A stretch of 64,000 bases of DNA from Buchnera aphidicola (Melanaphis sacchari) (GTDB taxonomy: Bacteria; Pseudomonadota; Gammaproteobacteria; Enterobacterales; Enterobacteriaceae). Under the pieces are notes generated by a model. The model worked only from the letters and a program-made list of their open reading frames with translations, searched no databases and was not told the DNA's origin. The stretch spans positions 434,001 through 498,000 of the forward strand of contig NZ_CP029161.1 of assembly GCF_003096055.1 (NCBI RefSeq). The letters are read 5' to 3'. The position numbers and the translations under genes are program-made. Each line of letters opens with the position of its first letter. Position 1 is the stretch's first letter. Of this stretch, positions 19,770-32,064 are shown piece after piece.

Positions 19770-20738
19770 TTATATTAATATAAAAAAAGACGTTAAAAGT
19801 AAATTTAATAACGTTAAAGGTAAACAAAATTTCCAACCTAAAGACAATATTTGATCATATCTAGGTCTTGGCAAAGCAGCTCGCACTAAAATAAAAATAA
19901 AAATAAAAAAAAATGTTTTTAAAAAAAATAAAATAAAACCATAATTACCAAAACTTAACCAACCACCAAAAAAAATTGATGTTATTAATAACGCAATAGT
20001 AATCATTGAGACATACTGGCCAATGAAAAATAAACCAAATTTCATACCAGAATATTCAATATGATAACCATCAGCTAATTCTTGTTCAGATTCGGGTTGA
20101 TCAAAAGGATGTCTATGACAAACAGCTAAACCTGCTATAAAAAAACATAAAAAACCAAAAAACTGAGGAAAAATATTCCATATGTTTTTTTGACTATTAA
20201 CAATATCTATTATATTAAAAGATCCGCATCTGACAACCGCTCCCATTACGGATAGACCTAAAAAAACCTCATAACTTAAAGTTTGAGCAACAGCCCGGAT
20301 AGCTCCTAGTAAAGCGTATTTATTATTACTTGACCAACCAGCAAATAAAATTGAATATACAGATAAACCTGCCATCATCAAAAAAAACAAAATACCTATA
20401 TTTAAATTAATTATTAAAAAATTACGAGAAAGAGGAATAATTGAAATCACGAATAATAAAGCAATAAAAGATATAATAGGAGAAATAAAAAAAATTAATT
20501 TTCTACTAAACGGCGGTATCCAATCTTCTTTAAATAAAATTTTAATCATATCAGCACATAATTGCAAACTTCCATGCCAACCCACGCGATTAGGGCCATG
20601 TCTATTTTGAAAAAAAGCTAATAATTTTCGCTCTAAAATACTTAACATAGCTGCAAAAAATATTATAAGTAACACAATTGATGCTATCTGTATAATTTGA
20701 AGTAACATTTCAAACATATTTTTTTCCAAACAGTTCAT
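19770..20738 (-). CDS. nuoH: NADH-quinone oxidoreductase subunit H
   Basis: Eight-helix membrane subunit forming the quinone-binding chamber and the first proton path. It is 322 residues (325 in E. coli). Conserved blocks include [18 protein letters not shown] in the first loop, [16 protein letters not shown], the acidic loop with [13 protein letters not shown], and [11 protein letters not shown]. The ATG overlaps the nuoG stop by 4 bp; a second Met at residue 8 is a possible start. Confidence 0.97.
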   Translation of the reverse strand: MNCLEKNMFEMLLQIIQIASIVLLIIFFAAMLSILERKLLAFFQNRHGPNRVGWHGSLQLCADMIKILFKEDWIPPFSRKLIFFISPIISFIALLFVISIIPLSRNFLIINLNIGILFFLMMAGLSVYSILFAGWSSNNKYALLGAIRAVAQTLSYEVFLGLSVMGAVVRCGSFNIIDIVNSQKNIWNIFPQFFGFLCFFIAGLAVCHRHPFDQPESEQELADGYHIEYSGMKFGLFFIGQYVSMITIALLITSIFFGGWLSFGNYGFILFFLKTFFFIFIFILVRAALPRPRYDQILSLGWKFCLPLTLLNLLLTSFFILI

Positions 20739-23464
20739 TTAACATATTCCTGTAAATACTCAACTTTTTCGCCTACAAGAGACATAGGAAATCCTTTTCT
20801 ACCTATAGGTAATCCGATCTGTTTTCGACTTAAAAATTTAGATAATCGTATAGGCAAACAAAACATTTTTTTTAAACAAAAAAATTTAATCATGGAAGTT
20901 TTTTTACAACCTAATTCAAACGCATCTAATTCATTAATTAAAAGATATTCTGATGGTATATTATCTTGAATAATAGAAGAATATTGTGTTAACTCTTCAC
21001 TTCCAAAAATATGATAATATGGTATTATACGCCAATATTTTTGTTGAAAAGATACTTTTGAAAAAATATCAACGTACAAATCTTCAATTTTCCTATTATC
21101 GCGAAACAAATGAACACCTGAATCACCTGATAAAGATTTTTTTCCTACTTCTTTTTGAAATTTGTTCCATGCTTGCGGTGAATTCCATCCTGGAAACCAA
21201 GCAAATGGAATATGCGAAATAAGTTTATTTGGTTTGCTATACCCTTCCATGGAAAATGAAAACATAGTATTTATATCTTCAGGTTGAGCCGGTTCATGTA
21301 CATTAATATGAGACCTTAAAGCAGTTCTACCGCTAAATCGATGAGGGGAACGAGCAATTTTTTGACCATGAATTCGAAAAGAAGAATCTGGTTCCGATAT
21401 GTTTATTTTTTTAAAAATTTTATATTTTTGGCAATATGAAGAAACTACATCATCTAAATTTATCCAAGAAATTTGTTTTTTTTCAAATTTTCTTTTAATA
21501 AAATGCAACCATTTCCAACTTGGATGAATACAATATTTTTTATCATAAAAAGAAGGACTATATACTTGAAAAAAACGCTGTGCTCGACCTTCAAAATTAA
21601 TAATAGTACCAGAGCTCTCTGTATAATTTGCTGAAGATAAAGAAAGTTCAGATTTTTTATAAGTTTTAGTATACTGATGATCTAGAGTTAAAACATTTTT
21701 TTTATTTTTAAAAAAAGCATCACAATCACTTTTTGGCAGATAGCGGTATAAATCGTATTCCATAAATATTATAGCATCTGCTGTTTTTTGTGATAATTTC
21801 TCTAATGCCTCTTCTATCGAAAAACCATCCATCAATCCTAATCCCAAAGCATTTGAAGAAGCAGTTAATAAAGTTACACCAATATGATTGATATTTTTCT
21901 TTTTAATTATTGTAGCTATATTTATAGATGCCTTAATAAGTGATACACTAAAAGAATGCGAACCTGAAACTATTAATGATTTTTTTGATGAAATTAACTT
22001 ATCTGCAATGTAAAATGCTTTCTTTATTAAATCATCATGAATATTTTTAATATTCGGTAATTTCTTATCAAGTGCATGAGAAATAGCGCATAATAATTTT
22101 ACTTGCTGATCAATAGAACCAAAGTAGCACCATTCAGCTACATCATCTAGTTTTGTCTCATGAGTATTCATAATATAAAGAGAATTTCGATGATTTTCCG
22201 TAGTATTAGAAATAGGAGATGCATTCCATTCAGGTATCCCATTTGATACAGCTAATTTCTTTGCTTTATTTTTTATAGCTTGACGTATCGCTAATGCAAC
22301 ACGAGGTGATGTCTGTGTTAGATCTTCGCCAATTACTAAGATTGTATCGTAACTTTCAATTTCCTTTAAAGATGGGACGTATAAATTATTATTTTTTAAG
22401 GTACTTAAAATCAATTGAATACAACGATGTTCTTTATTAGACATTCCATTAGAAAAATTGTTTTTTCCCACTAATTCTTGTAGTGCAAAATTATTTTCTA
22501 TGCTAGCACGAGAAGAACCCACTCCAATCACTCTCTTATAATTATGAAAAAAATTTACACAATTTTCTATAGATTGATCAAAATTTAATATATCAGCTTT
22601 ATTGTCAATACCTTTTGATGGCCGCGTAGGACGATTTTTTAAAGTCGTATGCGAATATCCAAAACGACCGAGATCACAAATTAAATAATGATTTATACTT
22701 TCATGATATCTGTTTTCTATACGACGTATTTCGCCATATCTCTCTCCAATACTAACATTGCAACCAACACTACAATACTGACATATTCCTGGTGCATATT
22801 GCATATCCCATTTACGATTATATTTCTTAGAATGCGTTTTATCGGTAAACACACCAGTAGGGCAAATTTCTATCAAGTTACCTGAATGCTCATTTTCTAA
22901 ATTACCATCTTCTATACGACCAAAATAGATGTTGTTATTAGCACCGTATACATCAAAATCAGAACCATCAGCATAATCTTTATAGTATCTAACACAACGA
23001 TAACAACCAATACAACGATTCATTTCATGTTTGATAAAAGATCCTAAATATTGATTCGTATGAGTTCTTTTCAAAAATCTATAGTTACGAAAACTATGCT
23101 GAGTCATTACTGTCATGTCCTGTAAATGACAATTGCCACCTTCTTCGCATACCGGACAATCATGAGGATGATTCGCTAATAAAAGCTCTATAATATTTTG
23201 TCTAAATAATGTTGAAGCACGATCATTGATCGAAATATTCATTTCTTTAGAAATAGGAGTAATACAAGACATTACTAAACGCCCTTGATCTTCAAAACAA
23301 CTATCATGCTGAGTAACAGCGCACTGTCGACATACTCCAACACTTCCTAAAATAGGATGCCAACAAAAATAAGGAATATTTAAACCAAATGATAAACAAG
23401 CTTGTAATAAATTATCTGATTCATTTGCGTAATAAATTTTGCCATTGATATAAATTTTAACCAT
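20735..23464 (-). CDS. nuoG: NADH-quinone oxidoreductase subunit G
   Basis: Largest peripheral subunit of complex I, carrying several iron-sulfur clusters, with a molybdopterin-oxidoreductase-like body. It is 909 residues (908 in E. coli). The N-terminal 2Fe-2S domain has [15 protein letters not shown]. The His-ligated cluster motif follows at [16 protein letters not shown], then [10 protein letters not shown]. The extra cluster N7 site found only in some bacteria, C-Q-Y-C-S-V-G-C-N with a later Cys in H-Y-L-I-C-D-L-G, is also kept. ATG start, 72 bp after nuoF. Confidence 0.97.
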   Translation of the reverse strand: MVKIYINGKIYYANESDNLLQACLSFGLNIPYFCWHPILGSVGVCRQCAVTQHDSCFEDQGRLVMSCITPISKEMNISINDRASTLFRQNIIELLLANHPHDCPVCEEGGNCHLQDMTVMTQHSFRNYRFLKRTHTNQYLGSFIKHEMNRCIGCYRCVRYYKDYADGSDFDVYGANNNIYFGRIEDGNLENEHSGNLIEICPTGVFTDKTHSKKYNRKWDMQYAPGICQYCSVGCNVSIGERYGEIRRIENRYHESINHYLICDLGRFGYSHTTLKNRPTRPSKGIDNKADILNFDQSIENCVNFFHNYKRVIGVGSSRASIENNFALQELVGKNNFSNGMSNKEHRCIQLILSTLKNNNLYVPSLKEIESYDTILVIGEDLTQTSPRVALAIRQAIKNKAKKLAVSNGIPEWNASPISNTTENHRNSLYIMNTHETKLDDVAEWCYFGSIDQQVKLLCAISHALDKKLPNIKNIHDDLIKKAFYIADKLISSKKSLIVSGSHSFSVSLIKASINIATIIKKKNINHIGVTLLTASSNALGLGLMDGFSIEEALEKLSQKTADAIIFMEYDLYRYLPKSDCDAFFKNKKNVLTLDHQYTKTYKKSELSLSSANYTESSGTIINFEGRAQRFFQVYSPSFYDKKYCIHPSWKWLHFIKRKFEKKQISWINLDDVVSSYCQKYKIFKKINISEPDSSFRIHGQKIARSPHRFSGRTALRSHINVHEPAQPEDINTMFSFSMEGYSKPNKLISHIPFAWFPGWNSPQAWNKFQKEVGKKSLSGDSGVHLFRDNRKIEDLYVDIFSKVSFQQKYWRIIPYYHIFGSEELTQYSSIIQDNIPSEYLLINELDAFELGCKKTSMIKFFCLKKMFCLPIRLSKFLSRKQIGLPIGRKGFPMSLVGEKVEYLQEYVK

Positions 23465-23536
23465 AAGAAAAAATCCTAAAATTCTTACTTTTTAAAAAAC
23501 AAATATCTTAAAATAAAAATTATTTCTCTTAAAATA

Positions 23537-24877
23537 TTAAATATTTGAAATTGCTTGATTTGATTGAATACCATTTACACTTTTACCACAGTACGAATCT
23601 TTTTTATTAATGCCATCTTCAAATTCTGAATAAAAGTATTTCATTGCACTGTATAAAGGCTCTATTGCTCCCGGGGCATGGGCGCAAAATGTTTTTCCCG
23701 GTCCTAATTGAACACATAAACGATGCAGATCGTCTAAATCATTTTTTTTACCATTTTTTTTCTTTAAATCATATAATATTTTTACAATCCATGGCAAACC
23801 TTCTCTACAAGGTGTACATAAACCACATGATTCACGAGAAAAAAATTTTTCTATATTATATACTAAAGAAACCATATTAATTTTATTATCTACAGCCATT
23901 GCAATAGCTGTTCCTAAGCGACTACCTGCGTTTTTAACGCTAATAAAATCCATAGGAATATCTAAATGTTTTTCAATTAAAAAATCTGTGCCAGCTCCTC
24001 CAGGTTGCCAAGCTTTTAAAAAAAAACCCGATTTCATTCCACCAGCATATTTTTCTAAAATTTCTCGAGCAGTAGTACCAAAAGGCAGCTCCCAAACACC
24101 AGGATTATTTACTTTTCCTGAAAAACCCATTAATTTAGTACCAGAATCTACACTTTTAGATAATCCTTTATACCAATTAAATCCATTTAAAATAATACAC
24201 GGAACATTAGACAATGTTTCAACGTTATTAACGCAGGTAGGTTTTCCCCATAATCCGAATATAGCAGGAAAAGGAGGCTTTAATCTTGGATTTGCTCTTC
24301 TACCTTCTAATGAATTAATTAGTGCGGTTTCTTCTCCGCAAATATAACGTCCAGCACCAGTATGTAAAATTATTTCTAAATCAAAACCACTATTGAGAAT
24401 ATTTGAACCAAGATATCTATAATTTGTTGCTTCTTCTATAGATTTTTTTAATATAGACGCTGCTTTAGTATATTCTCCCCTTAAAAAAATATAACTACGG
24501 GAAACATTTAAAGCAAATGATGCCAGTATAATACCTTCAATCAATTGATGTGGTAATTGTTCAAGTAATAGTTTATCTTTATAAGTACCTGGTTCCATTT
24601 CATCTGCATTACATATTAAATAACGGGTTTCATGTAAATTTATTTTAGGCATCAAGCTCCATTTTAGACCTGTAGAAAATCCCGCACCTCCTCTTCCTTT
24701 TAAGCCCGACTCTTTTATTAATTTTATGACACAGCTCGGAGACATTTCATTTAAAGCTTTTTTTAAAGCAGAATAACCATTCTTATTACAATATTCTTGA
24801 ATAAAAACAGTATCTTGATCGTCTCTTAATCGCCAAGTAAGAGGATGAGTTTCTTCACGTCGCATAAATTTATTCAT
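23537..24877 (-). CDS. nuoF: NADH-quinone oxidoreductase subunit F (NADH/FMN site)
   Basis: Flavoprotein subunit where NADH is oxidised, holding FMN and cluster N3. It is 446 residues (445 in E. coli). The glycine-rich nucleotide site [15 protein letters not shown] is at about 60-74, with [13 protein letters not shown] after it. The N3 motif [12 protein letters not shown] is near residue 352, with the fourth Cys in T-F-C-A-H-A. The ATG overlaps the nuoE stop by 4 bp. Confidence 0.97.
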   Translation of the reverse strand: MNKFMRREETHPLTWRLRDDQDTVFIQEYCNKNGYSALKKALNEMSPSCVIKLIKESGLKGRGGAGFSTGLKWSLMPKINLHETRYLICNADEMEPGTYKDKLLLEQLPHQLIEGIILASFALNVSRSYIFLRGEYTKAASILKKSIEEATNYRYLGSNILNSGFDLEIILHTGAGRYICGEETALINSLEGRRANPRLKPPFPAIFGLWGKPTCVNNVETLSNVPCIILNGFNWYKGLSKSVDSGTKLMGFSGKVNNPGVWELPFGTTAREILEKYAGGMKSGFFLKAWQPGGAGTDFLIEKHLDIPMDFISVKNAGSRLGTAIAMAVDNKINMVSLVYNIEKFFSRESCGLCTPCREGLPWIVKILYDLKKKNGKKNDLDDLHRLCVQLGPGKTFCAHAPGAIEPLYSAMKYFYSEFEDGINKKDSYCGKSVNGIQSNQAISNI

Positions 24878-25382
24878 TTGTATGATTCCAATAAACTTAT
24901 TGTAGATTCTGGAGTTAGATGAGAATATAAATCTTCATTTATCATTATGGCAGGACTTTTATCACAATTTCCTAAACAACATACTGGTAATAAAGTAAAT
25001 TTACTATCTTTAGTAGTTTGTCCGATTTGAATAGACAAATAGTTCTCTAAAGTTTTTTTAATCTTTTTATAACCCATTATATAGCAAACTACGCTATCAC
25101 AATAACGAATTATATTTTGACCTACAGGTTGACGATAAATCTGACTGTAAAATGTTGCCACGCTTTCTACTTCACTTGCGTTAAGATTGAGTATTTTAGA
25201 AATTTCGTAAATCGCTTGATCAGAAATCCAACCTCGTCGTTTTTGAACAATTTTTAATGCTTCAATCGACACTGCTCTTGAATTTTCATAACATTTTTTA
25301 TGTTTTTCAATTTCGTTAATTTCAACAAAACTTAATGAAAATTTTGTAGAAATTTCTCTTAATATTTTTTTTTTTTATGCAT
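24874..25382 (-). CDS. nuoE: NADH-quinone oxidoreductase subunit E, start separated by a poly(A) frameshift
   Basis: Thioredoxin-like 2Fe-2S (N1a) subunit of the NADH-oxidising module. The cluster cysteines are present in Y-C-D-S-V-V-C and C-C-L-G-N-C. The open frame carries family sequence far upstream of any ATG, through F-S-L-S-F-V-E and [13 protein letters not shown]. The only sensible start is the ATG at 25380-25382, 2 bp after the nuoCD stop, and it is followed by CAT and then a run of twelve A. With twelve A the frame ends at once; with thirteen it reads [11 protein letters not shown] and gives 169 residues (166 in E. coli). An internal GTG at 25272 would give only 132 residues and no convincing ribosome site. 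Expression probably relies on slippage, unless the A count is a sequencing error. Confidence 0.88.
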
Positions 25383-25384
25383 AA

Positions 25385-27178
25385 TCATCTATCCACGTCT
25401 GACATGACAAAATCTATACTCCCTAAGTATACAATTAAATCTGATATTAAACTACCACGAATAACTGAAGGTATTTGTTGTAAATGAGGAAAACTAGGTG
25501 TTCGTATTCTTGTGCGATAACTCATTGTACCACCATCGCTAATTAAATAATAACTGTTGATTCCTTTAGTAGCTTCAATCATCTGAAAACTTTCATTTAC
25601 TGGCATTACAGGTCCCCATGAAACTTGTAAAAAATGGGAAATCATAGTATCAATATCATTCAGCACAAGTTCTTTAGGGGGAGGAGTAGTCAATATATGT
25701 TCTGCTTTAAAGGGTCCATCTGGCATATTATTTAAACATTGTTTTAAAATAGATAAACTTTGATAAATTTCTTCTACTTTAATCATAACTCTTGAATAAC
25801 AATCACTTACTCCACTTCCAGTTGGAACCTCAAAAACATAATTTTCATATCCAGAATAAGGACGTGATTTTCTTACGTCAAAATTGCATCCAGTAGCACG
25901 CAAACCAGACCCTGTCACGCCCCATTTTAATGCTTCTTTCTTATTATATTTCGCCACTCCCTTTGAACGATTGATTAAAATTGTATTTTTTAAAGACAAT
26001 TTTATATAATATTTTAATCTACTAGGCATCCATTTAAGAAAATCTTTTAATAAAATATTCCACCCTTTTGGAAGGTCATGAGCTACCCCTCCAATTCGAA
26101 ACCAAGCAGGATGCATGCGCGCACCAGTAATAGATTCAATTAAATCATAAATTTTTTGACGATCAGTAAAAGCAAAAAATACTGGAGTCATACAACCAAC
26201 ATCTTGAATAAAAGTCGAAATATATAATAAATGACTATTAATACGAAATAATTCAGATAGCATAACTCGAATTACTTCTACTTTTTTTGGAACAGAAATA
26301 TTTGCTAATTTTTCAATAGCTAAAACATAAGGCATTTCATTAATGCATCCGCCCAAATATTCAATGCGATCTGTATATGGAATATAGCTGTGCCACGATT
26401 GTCTCTCTGCCATTTTTTCTGCTCCGCGATGATGATATCCAATATCAGGAACGCAATCTATAATATTTTCACCATCTAATTGTAAAACAATTCTAAAAGC
26501 TCCATGAGACGACGGATGATTAGGGCCTAAGTTTAAAAACATAAAATCTACATTATCATTTTTACGCTTCATACCCCATAATTCAGGTTTAAATTGTAAA
26601 CTATTCATTTGTAAATCTTCTTTTTTTTCATCGAAAAAAAAAGGTGTACACTCAGTTGCTCTAGCCGGATGATCCTTTCGTAAAGGGTAACCTTTCCACC
26701 AATGCGGCATAATAATTCTAGTTAGAAAGGGGTGATTATCAAATACAATTCCAAACATTTCCCACGTTTCTCGTTCATACCAATTAGCATTCGGAAATAC
26801 TTTTGTAAAAGTAGGGACAACTAAATCATCACTAAATAAAGGAACTTTAATCATTAGATCAGAATTACGATCAAAGGATATTAAATGATAAAAAACTGAA
26901 AAATCTGCTTGAGGTAAACCATCTCGATACGAACGAAATCGTTCATCTACTCCATGCAAATCAAACAACATGCTGTAAGGTCTGGATAAGTTATATAAAA
27001 ATTTACCAACTTTTAATAAAAATGTTTTATTTATCCATATTATTGGAAAGCCAATCTTGCTTTTTTGAAGAACACAAAAATCCTCTCCAAAAGCGTTTTT
27101 TAACTCATCAATAATCAACAAATTTTTTTTATTGTCTTGAACTAAAAACTTATCTATTTTTTGCACCATATCTTTCAT
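25385..27178 (-). CDS. nuoCD: NADH-quinone oxidoreductase fused subunit C/D
   Basis: Fusion of the 30-kDa (C) and 49-kDa (D) subunits typical of E. coli relatives; the D part lines the quinone pocket near cluster N2. It is 597 residues (596-600 in the family). The C part (about 1-180) ends near [10 protein letters not shown]. The D part begins at [16 protein letters not shown] and includes [11 protein letters not shown] and C-terminal [15 protein letters not shown] start, 111 bp after nuoB, with no clear signal in that gap. Confidence 0.97.
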   Translation of the reverse strand: MKDMVQKIDKFLVQDNKKNLLIIDELKNAFGEDFCVLQKSKIGFPIIWINKTFLLKVGKFLYNLSRPYSMLFDLHGVDERFRSYRDGLPQADFSVFYHLISFDRNSDLMIKVPLFSDDLVVPTFTKVFPNANWYERETWEMFGIVFDNHPFLTRIIMPHWWKGYPLRKDHPARATECTPFFFDEKKEDLQMNSLQFKPELWGMKRKNDNVDFMFLNLGPNHPSSHGAFRIVLQLDGENIIDCVPDIGYHHRGAEKMAERQSWHSYIPYTDRIEYLGGCINEMPYVLAIEKLANISVPKKVEVIRVMLSELFRINSHLLYISTFIQDVGCMTPVFFAFTDRQKIYDLIESITGARMHPAWFRIGGVAHDLPKGWNILLKDFLKWMPSRLKYYIKLSLKNTILINRSKGVAKYNKKEALKWGVTGSGLRATGCNFDVRKSRPYSGYENYVFEVPTGSGVSDCYSRVMIKVEEIYQSLSILKQCLNNMPDGPFKAEHILTTPPPKELVLNDIDTMISHFLQVSWGPVMPVNESFQMIEATKGINSYYLISDGGTMSYRTRIRTPSFPHLQQIPSVIRGSLISDLIVYLGSIDFVMSDVDR

Positions 27179-27289
27179 GGATTTCTCGGTTACTCGTTAA
27201 TAAATTAAAATAAAAAGCTTTAAAGAGTATTAAAAAAATTTTAAATAACTATGAAAAATATTTAAAACATATTTTTATTCAAAATAAAA

Positions 27290-27976
27290 TTAGATTTTTT
27301 CTGTAGTTGGAAGATTAACAATAGAAATTACTTTATTTCTTTTTTTATTTTTTTCTGAAGGCATTTTTTTTTGATATATTCCTTGCTCTCCTATCATCCA
27401 TGAAAGCGGTCTTCTTTCTTCATGAATAGCATCTTGAAGTAACGTGAGAGCTTGCATATAAGCTTCAGGTCTAGGAGGACAACCTGGTATATAAATATCT
27501 ACTGGTAAGAACTTATCTACTCCTTGAACAACAGAGTAAATATCATACATACCACCTGAGTTAGCACATGCTCCCATAGAAATAACCCATTTTGGTTCTA
27601 ACATTTGATCATATAATCTTTGAATAATAGGCGCCATTTTAATAAATGGTGTACCAGCAATTACCATTACATCTGCTTGTCTTGGTGAAGCTCTTAATAC
27701 TTCTGATCCAAAACGCGCAACATCATGCACTGAAGTAAAAGATGTAACCATTTCCACATAACAACAAGATAACCCAAAATTATATGGCCATAAAGAATTT
27801 TTTCTCCCCCAATTTACTACTCTATGTAAAATTTGACTAATTTTCCCCATAAAAACATTTTTTTTTAAATAACTTTCTATAGGATCCGTAACAGATTCTC
27901 TAATTCTCCGAGGATAATGCTTATTACTATTAATCTCTTCGTCTACTTTTGTTAAAGTATAATTTTTGTATTCCAT
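27290..27976 (-). CDS. nuoB: NADH-quinone oxidoreductase subunit B (cluster N2)
   Basis: Carries the terminal 4Fe-4S cluster N2 that reduces quinone. It is 228 residues (220 in E. coli). Ligands are visible as the tandem cysteines in G-L-S-C-C-Y-V-E-M, then M-G-A-C-A-N-S-G-G and I-P-G-C-P-P-R-P. The region before N-W-G-R-K-N has a short insert relative to E. coli. ATG start, 62 bp after nuoA. Confidence 0.97.
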   Translation of the reverse strand: MEYKNYTLTKVDEEINSNKHYPRRIRESVTDPIESYLKKNVFMGKISQILHRVVNWGRKNSLWPYNFGLSCCYVEMVTSFTSVHDVARFGSEVLRASPRQADVMVIAGTPFIKMAPIIQRLYDQMLEPKWVISMGACANSGGMYDIYSVVQGVDKFLPVDIYIPGCPPRPEAYMQALTLLQDAIHEERRPLSWMIGEQGIYQKKMPSEKNKKRNKVISIVNLPTTEKI

Positions 27977-28038
27977 TGATTTTAAATCCTAATTTATTTA
28001 AATCTTGTGCACACTAATGAATATTTAAATTCGTACCA

Positions 28039-28413
28039 TTATATCCAATTTAATGCTTTAATACGAATTAAATAAAACAATGATAATAAAAGCAAAGCTA
28101 TAAACATAGAACCTTCAAAAAATCCTGTCCATCCGGTTTCTAAAACACTTGTAGACCATGCATATAAATATAATGCTTCCACATCAAAAACTACAAAAAA
28201 CATTGCAATAAGGTAAAATTTTATAGAAAAACGAAGGGATGTATCACCTACTGCAGTAACGCCTGATTCAAAAGGAATATTTTTATATCTTGATTTTGAT
28301 TTACCTCCTAAAAAATAACTTAAAAACAACATAAAAAAACATAAAAATAAAGAAAAAAAAATAAACCAGAAAAAAGAAAAATATTCATTAATTCCTGAGA
28401 TTTGATTTAACAT
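28039..28413 (-). CDS. nuoA: NADH-quinone oxidoreductase subunit A
   Basis: Three-helix membrane subunit beside the quinone chamber and first gene of the nuo operon. It is 124 residues; E. coli has 147, and the missing part is the polar C-terminal tail. The conserved loop P-F-E-S-G-V and helix [11 protein letters not shown] with its buried acids are intact. ATG at 28413 with AGGAG seven bases upstream, a good ribosome site. Promoters for the operon must lie in the 432-bp gap shared with dnaK; I see no confident sigma70 match. Confidence 0.95.
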   Translation of the reverse strand: MLNQISGINEYFSFFWFIFFSLFLCFFMLFLSYFLGGKSKSRYKNIPFESGVTAVGDTSLRFSIKFYLIAMFFVVFDVEALYLYAWSTSVLETGWTGFFEGSMFIALLLLSLFYLIRIKALNWI

Positions 28414-28691
28414 GAATAAACTCCTATCATTACATTTTAAAAAAAAATACTTATTTTCAAAATATATATGTATTATCTAAAAATACTCCTGCATTAAAAA
28501 ATATATTTAATAATATTATAAACCATTTAATAAAAAATAAATATTCAATATATATTAAATACTTAATCAATAAATTAAATTTTATTGAGAAATATTATTT
28601 TTTTCAAAAAAAGTGTTGTATTATCAAATAGTTATTACAAAAATTACTATTTAAAATATCTTTCGTTAGGTTAATTTTTTTACAGCTAGAC

Positions 28692-28719
28692 CTTGATGCC
28701 TTAAAAAAAGTCCCCATTT
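28692..28719 (+). promoter_or_regulatory. Sigma32 (heat-shock) promoter of dnaK
   Basis: CTTGATG at 28692-28698 and CCCCATTT at 28712-28719 are separated by 13 bases. This fits the sigma32 consensus (CTTGAAA, 11-16 bases, CCCCATNT), and as I recall the E. coli dnaK P1 promoter has nearly the same elements. It lies about 127 bp upstream of the dnaK ATG. The rest of the 28414-28845 gap is A/T-rich and I see no gene in it. Confidence 0.85.
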
Positions 28720-28845
28720 AGTAATCATTCAACTTTATAGATAAATATTTTACAATACAATCCTATGTAGCTAATTAAAAGCCAAAAAAATGGCCGCATA
28801 AAGGTTGCAAACCCAATTTATCAAAATAAAATAGGAGAAAATTTA

Positions 28846-30762
28846 ATGGGCAAAATTATTGGTATTGACTTGGGAACAACCAACTCTTGTGTTGCCATTA
28901 TGGATGGCAACAAACCACGCGTATTAGAAAATTCAGAAGGTGATCGCACTACACCTTCAATCATTGCGTATACACAAGAAGGAGAAATTTTAGTAGGACA
29001 ACCTGCTAAACGCCAAGCTATTACAAATCCAAAAAATACACTATTTGCTATAAAACGATTAATTGGAAGAAAATTTAAGGATGATGAAGTACAGCGTGAT
29101 ATAAAAATTATGCCATATAACATTGTTAATTCTAATAATGGTGACGCTTGGATTAATATAAAAGAAAAAAAAATAGCACCTCCTCAAATTTCTGCAGAAG
29201 TATTAAAAAAAATGAAAAAAACTGCAGAAGATTACTTAGGAGAATCTATTAAAGAAGCAGTGATTACAGTACCGGCATATTTTAATGATGCTCAACGACA
29301 AGCCACTAAAGATGCGGGTAGAATAGCAGGATTAGAAGTTAAAAGGATTATAAACGAACCTACAGCTGCAGCGCTTGCTTATGGATTAGACAAAGGTCAG
29401 GGAAATAGAACAATAGCAGTATATGACTTAGGAGGAGGAACTTTTGATATATCCATTATTGAAATTGACGATGTTGATAAGGAAAAAACATTTGAAGTAC
29501 TCTCAACTAATGGGGATACACATCTAGGTGGAGAAGATTTTGATAGCCGATTAATTAACTATCTCGTAGAAGAATTTAAAAAGGAACAAGGAATAGATTT
29601 AAGAAACGATCCATTAGCTATGCAAAGACTTAAAGAAGCTGCAGAAAAAGCAAAAATAGAATTATCATCAGCACAACAAACAGACGTAAACTTACCATAT
29701 ATTACAGCAAATTCTAGCGGACCTAAACACCTTAACATAAAAGTCACTCGTTCAAAATTAGAATCCTTGGTAGAAGATTTAGTACTTCGATCAATTAAAC
29801 CATTAAAAATGGCTTTAAAAGACGCAGAATTATCTATATCTGATATAAATGATGTGATATTAGTAGGCGGTCAAACACGTATGCCTATGGTACAATCTAA
29901 AGTTGCAGAATTTTTTGGCAAGGAACCTAGAAAAGATGTGAATCCCGATGAAGCTGTTGCTGTTGGTGCTGCAGTACAAGGAGGCGTACTTTCAGGTGAT
30001 GTTAAAGATGTTTTACTACTTGACGTAACACCACTCTCACTTGGAATTGAAACTATGGGGGGAGTAATGACTTCTTTAATTAATAAAAACACTACTATCC
30101 CCACTAAACACAGTCAAGTTTTTTCAACAGCAGAAGATAATCAATCAGCGGTAACAATACATGTTCTTCAAGGAGAGAGAAAAAGAGCTTTAGATAATAA
30201 ATCATTAGGACAATTTAATTTAGACGGAATTCAACCAGCTCCAAGAGGAACCGCTCAAATTGAAGTAACATTTGATATTGATTCTGATGGAATATTACAT
30301 GTATCTGCAAAAGATAAAAAAACTGGAAAAGAGCAAAAAATTACTATTAAAGCTTCCTCTGGACTTAATGAATCAGAAATTAAAAAAATGATTAATGACG
30401 CTGAAGCGCATGCAGAAGCAGATAAAAAGTTTGAAGAATTAGTTCAAATAAGAAATCAAGGCGATCAATTAGTTCATAATACAAAAAAACAATTAGATGA
30501 TAACAAGAAAAAAATCGAAAAAACAGATCAAGAAAAAATTAAATCAGCTTTAGATGAATTGGAAATATCATTAAAAGGAGAAGATAAATCTGAAATCGAA
30601 AAAAATATACAAAATCTCTTAAAAATTTCATCTAAACTTTCAGAAATAAATCAAAATCAAACAGAAGAAAATATAAAAAATGAAAACCAATCATCTAAAT
30701 CAAAAAAAGATGAGAACGTAGTAGATGCAGAATTTGAAGAAATAAAAGATCCTAAAAAATAA
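28846..30762 (+). CDS. dnaK: Chaperone DnaK (Hsp70)
   Basis: ATP-dependent Hsp70 chaperone working with DnaJ and GrpE in the cytoplasm. It is 638 residues, as in E. coli. The ATPase domain (about 1-385) starts [13 protein letters not shown] and contains the phosphate loops [11 protein letters not shown] and [10 protein letters not shown]. The linker [13 protein letters not shown] leads to the peptide-binding domain. The C-terminal tail is charged and ends E-F-E-E-I-K-D, the usual bacterial ending. ATG with AGGAGA upstream. It is less A/T-rich than its neighbours, as expected for a highly expressed conserved gene. Confidence 0.98.
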   Translation: MGKIIGIDLGTTNSCVAIMDGNKPRVLENSEGDRTTPSIIAYTQEGEILVGQPAKRQAITNPKNTLFAIKRLIGRKFKDDEVQRDIKIMPYNIVNSNNGDAWINIKEKKIAPPQISAEVLKKMKKTAEDYLGESIKEAVITVPAYFNDAQRQATKDAGRIAGLEVKRIINEPTAAALAYGLDKGQGNRTIAVYDLGGGTFDISIIEIDDVDKEKTFEVLSTNGDTHLGGEDFDSRLINYLVEEFKKEQGIDLRNDPLAMQRLKEAAEKAKIELSSAQQTDVNLPYITANSSGPKHLNIKVTRSKLESLVEDLVLRSIKPLKMALKDAELSISDINDVILVGGQTRMPMVQSKVAEFFGKEPRKDVNPDEAVAVGAAVQGGVLSGDVKDVLLLDVTPLSLGIETMGGVMTSLINKNTTIPTKHSQVFSTAEDNQSAVTIHVLQGERKRALDNKSLGQFNLDGIQPAPRGTAQIEVTFDIDSDGILHVSAKDKKTGKEQKITIKASSGLNESEIKKMINDAEAHAEADKKFEELVQIRNQGDQLVHNTKKQLDDNKKKIEKTDQEKIKSALDELEISLKGEDKSEIEKNIQNLLKISSKLSEINQNQTEENIKNENQSSKSKKDENVVDAEFEEIKDPKK

Positions 30763-30808
30763 TATCTTCTAATCAAAAATAGAAAAATTACAAACTATCT
30801 CCAAACTC

Positions 30809-30840
30809 GCACGGGCGTAAATAAATTTTTACGCCCGTGC
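30809..30840 (+). other. G/C-rich hairpin between dnaK and dnaJ
   Basis: A perfect 13-bp inverted repeat (GCACGGGCGTAAA at 30809-30821 and its complement at 30828-30840) with a 6-base loop lies in the 108-bp dnaK-dnaJ gap, 31 bp before the dnaJ ATG. No U-run follows, so it is more likely a partial attenuator or an mRNA-stability element than a full terminator. It is by far the most G/C-rich short stretch I noticed in an intergenic region here. Confidence 0.65.
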
Positions 30841-30870
30841 ACTTATTTGAAAATCAGGAAGTACTATATA

Positions 30871-32010
30871 ATGCCCAAAAAAGACTACTATCAAATTTTA
30901 GGAATTTCCAAATCAGCTGAAGATCGAGAAATTAAAAAAGCATATAGAAAATTAGCTATGAAATATCATCCTGATCGCAATCAAGGAGATAAAAATTCTG
31001 AAAATAAATTTAAAGAAATAAAAGAAGCCTATGAAGTTTTAATAAATGAAGAAAAAAGAAGTGCATATGATCAATACGGACATGCAGCATTTGAAAATGG
31101 AAATAACCAACAAAATACTTATAGCACTTTTACTAGTTCTTCGGATTTCGGAGATATCTTTGGAGACGTTTTTGGTGATATATTTGGAAATAACAGTAGA
31201 AACCAGAGAGTAAAAAAAGGATCAGATTTATGTTATAACATGGAAATATCTTTAGAAGAAGCAGTAAAAGGTGTGATTAAAGAAATTCGCATACCAACAT
31301 TTCAAAAATGTAATAGTTGTTATGGCACTGGATCAAATAATGGATCTAAACCAAACAGATGTTCAATGTGTCAAGGAAAAGGGCAAATTCACATGAGAAA
31401 GGGATTTTTTACAGTACAGCAATCATGTCCTTCGTGCCAAGGACAAGGTTCTGTAATAAAAAATCCATGTCGAATATGTCGCGGACAAGGAAGAATTAAG
31501 ACACATAAAAATTTATCGATCAAAATTCCGCCTGGAATTGATACTAATGATCGAATTCGCTTAAATAACGAAGGAGAAGCAGGAATTAATGGCGCAGAAC
31601 CAGGAGATCTATATGTTCAGATGACTGTTAGCAAACATCATATTTTTGAAAGAAAAGAAAACGATTTGTACTGTGAAGTGCCAATTAATTTCGCTATGGC
31701 CGCATTAGGCGGAGAAATAGAAGTGCCAACATTAGATGGTAGAGTAAAATTAAAAATACCATCTGAAACACAATCCGGAAAACTATTCCGTATTCGAGGA
31801 AGAGGTGTTAAATCAGTACAGAATAGAAGTCAAGGTGATTTATTATGCCGTATAGTCGTAGAAACACCGGTAAATCTTAATACACAACAAAAATATCTTT
31901 TAAAAGAACTAGGAAATAGTTTAAACAGTATTCAGAATAATAAAAACAGTCCACGATCAAAAAGATTTTTTGACGGTGTTAAAAGATTTTTTGATGACTT
32001 AACTAAATAA
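30871..32010 (+). CDS. dnaJ: Chaperone DnaJ (Hsp40)
   Basis: Co-chaperone that delivers substrates to DnaK and stimulates its ATPase. I chose the ATG at 30871 (M-P-K-K-D-Y-Y) over an in-frame ATG at 30847 because it matches the family N-terminus and has AGGAAG at 30856-30861. This gives 379 residues (376 in E. coli). The J domain has H-P-D at 33-35. A Gly/Phe region at about 75-110 follows, then four zinc-finger repeats [24 protein letters not shown] and C-R-I-C-R-G-Q-G, and the C-terminal substrate domain. The C-terminal tail is Arg/Lys/Phe rich. Confidence 0.96.
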   Translation: MPKKDYYQILGISKSAEDREIKKAYRKLAMKYHPDRNQGDKNSENKFKEIKEAYEVLINEEKRSAYDQYGHAAFENGNNQQNTYSTFTSSSDFGDIFGDVFGDIFGNNSRNQRVKKGSDLCYNMEISLEEAVKGVIKEIRIPTFQKCNSCYGTGSNNGSKPNRCSMCQGKGQIHMRKGFFTVQQSCPSCQGQGSVIKNPCRICRGQGRIKTHKNLSIKIPPGIDTNDRIRLNNEGEAGINGAEPGDLYVQMTVSKHHIFERKENDLYCEVPINFAMAALGGEIEVPTLDGRVKLKIPSETQSGKLFRIRGRGVKSVQNRSQGDLLCRIVVETPVNLNTQQKYLLKELGNSLNSIQNNKNSPRSKRFFDGVKRFFDDLTK

Positions 32011-32020
32011 AATATTATAA

Positions 32021-32054
32021 AGTATTGCTTCTGAATGAAATTAGAGGCAATACT
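32021..32054. terminator. Hairpin between convergent dnaJ and rpsT
   Basis: A 12-bp stem with one G-T pair (AGTATTGCTTCT at 32021-32032, AGAGGCAATACT at 32043-32054) and a 10-base loop lies in the short gap between the dnaJ and rpsT stops. It could terminate both transcripts. Neither side has a long pure U-run. Confidence 0.5.
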
Positions 32055-32064
32055 ATAAAAAAAT

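Noticed and set aside
23988..24347. A 119-codon plus-strand frame inside nuoF.
   Set aside because: Antisense shadow of a conserved gene; no independent motif or ribosome site.
30847..30870. An upstream ATG for dnaJ adding eight residues.
   Set aside because: The ATG at 30871 matches the family start and has a ribosome site at correct spacing.
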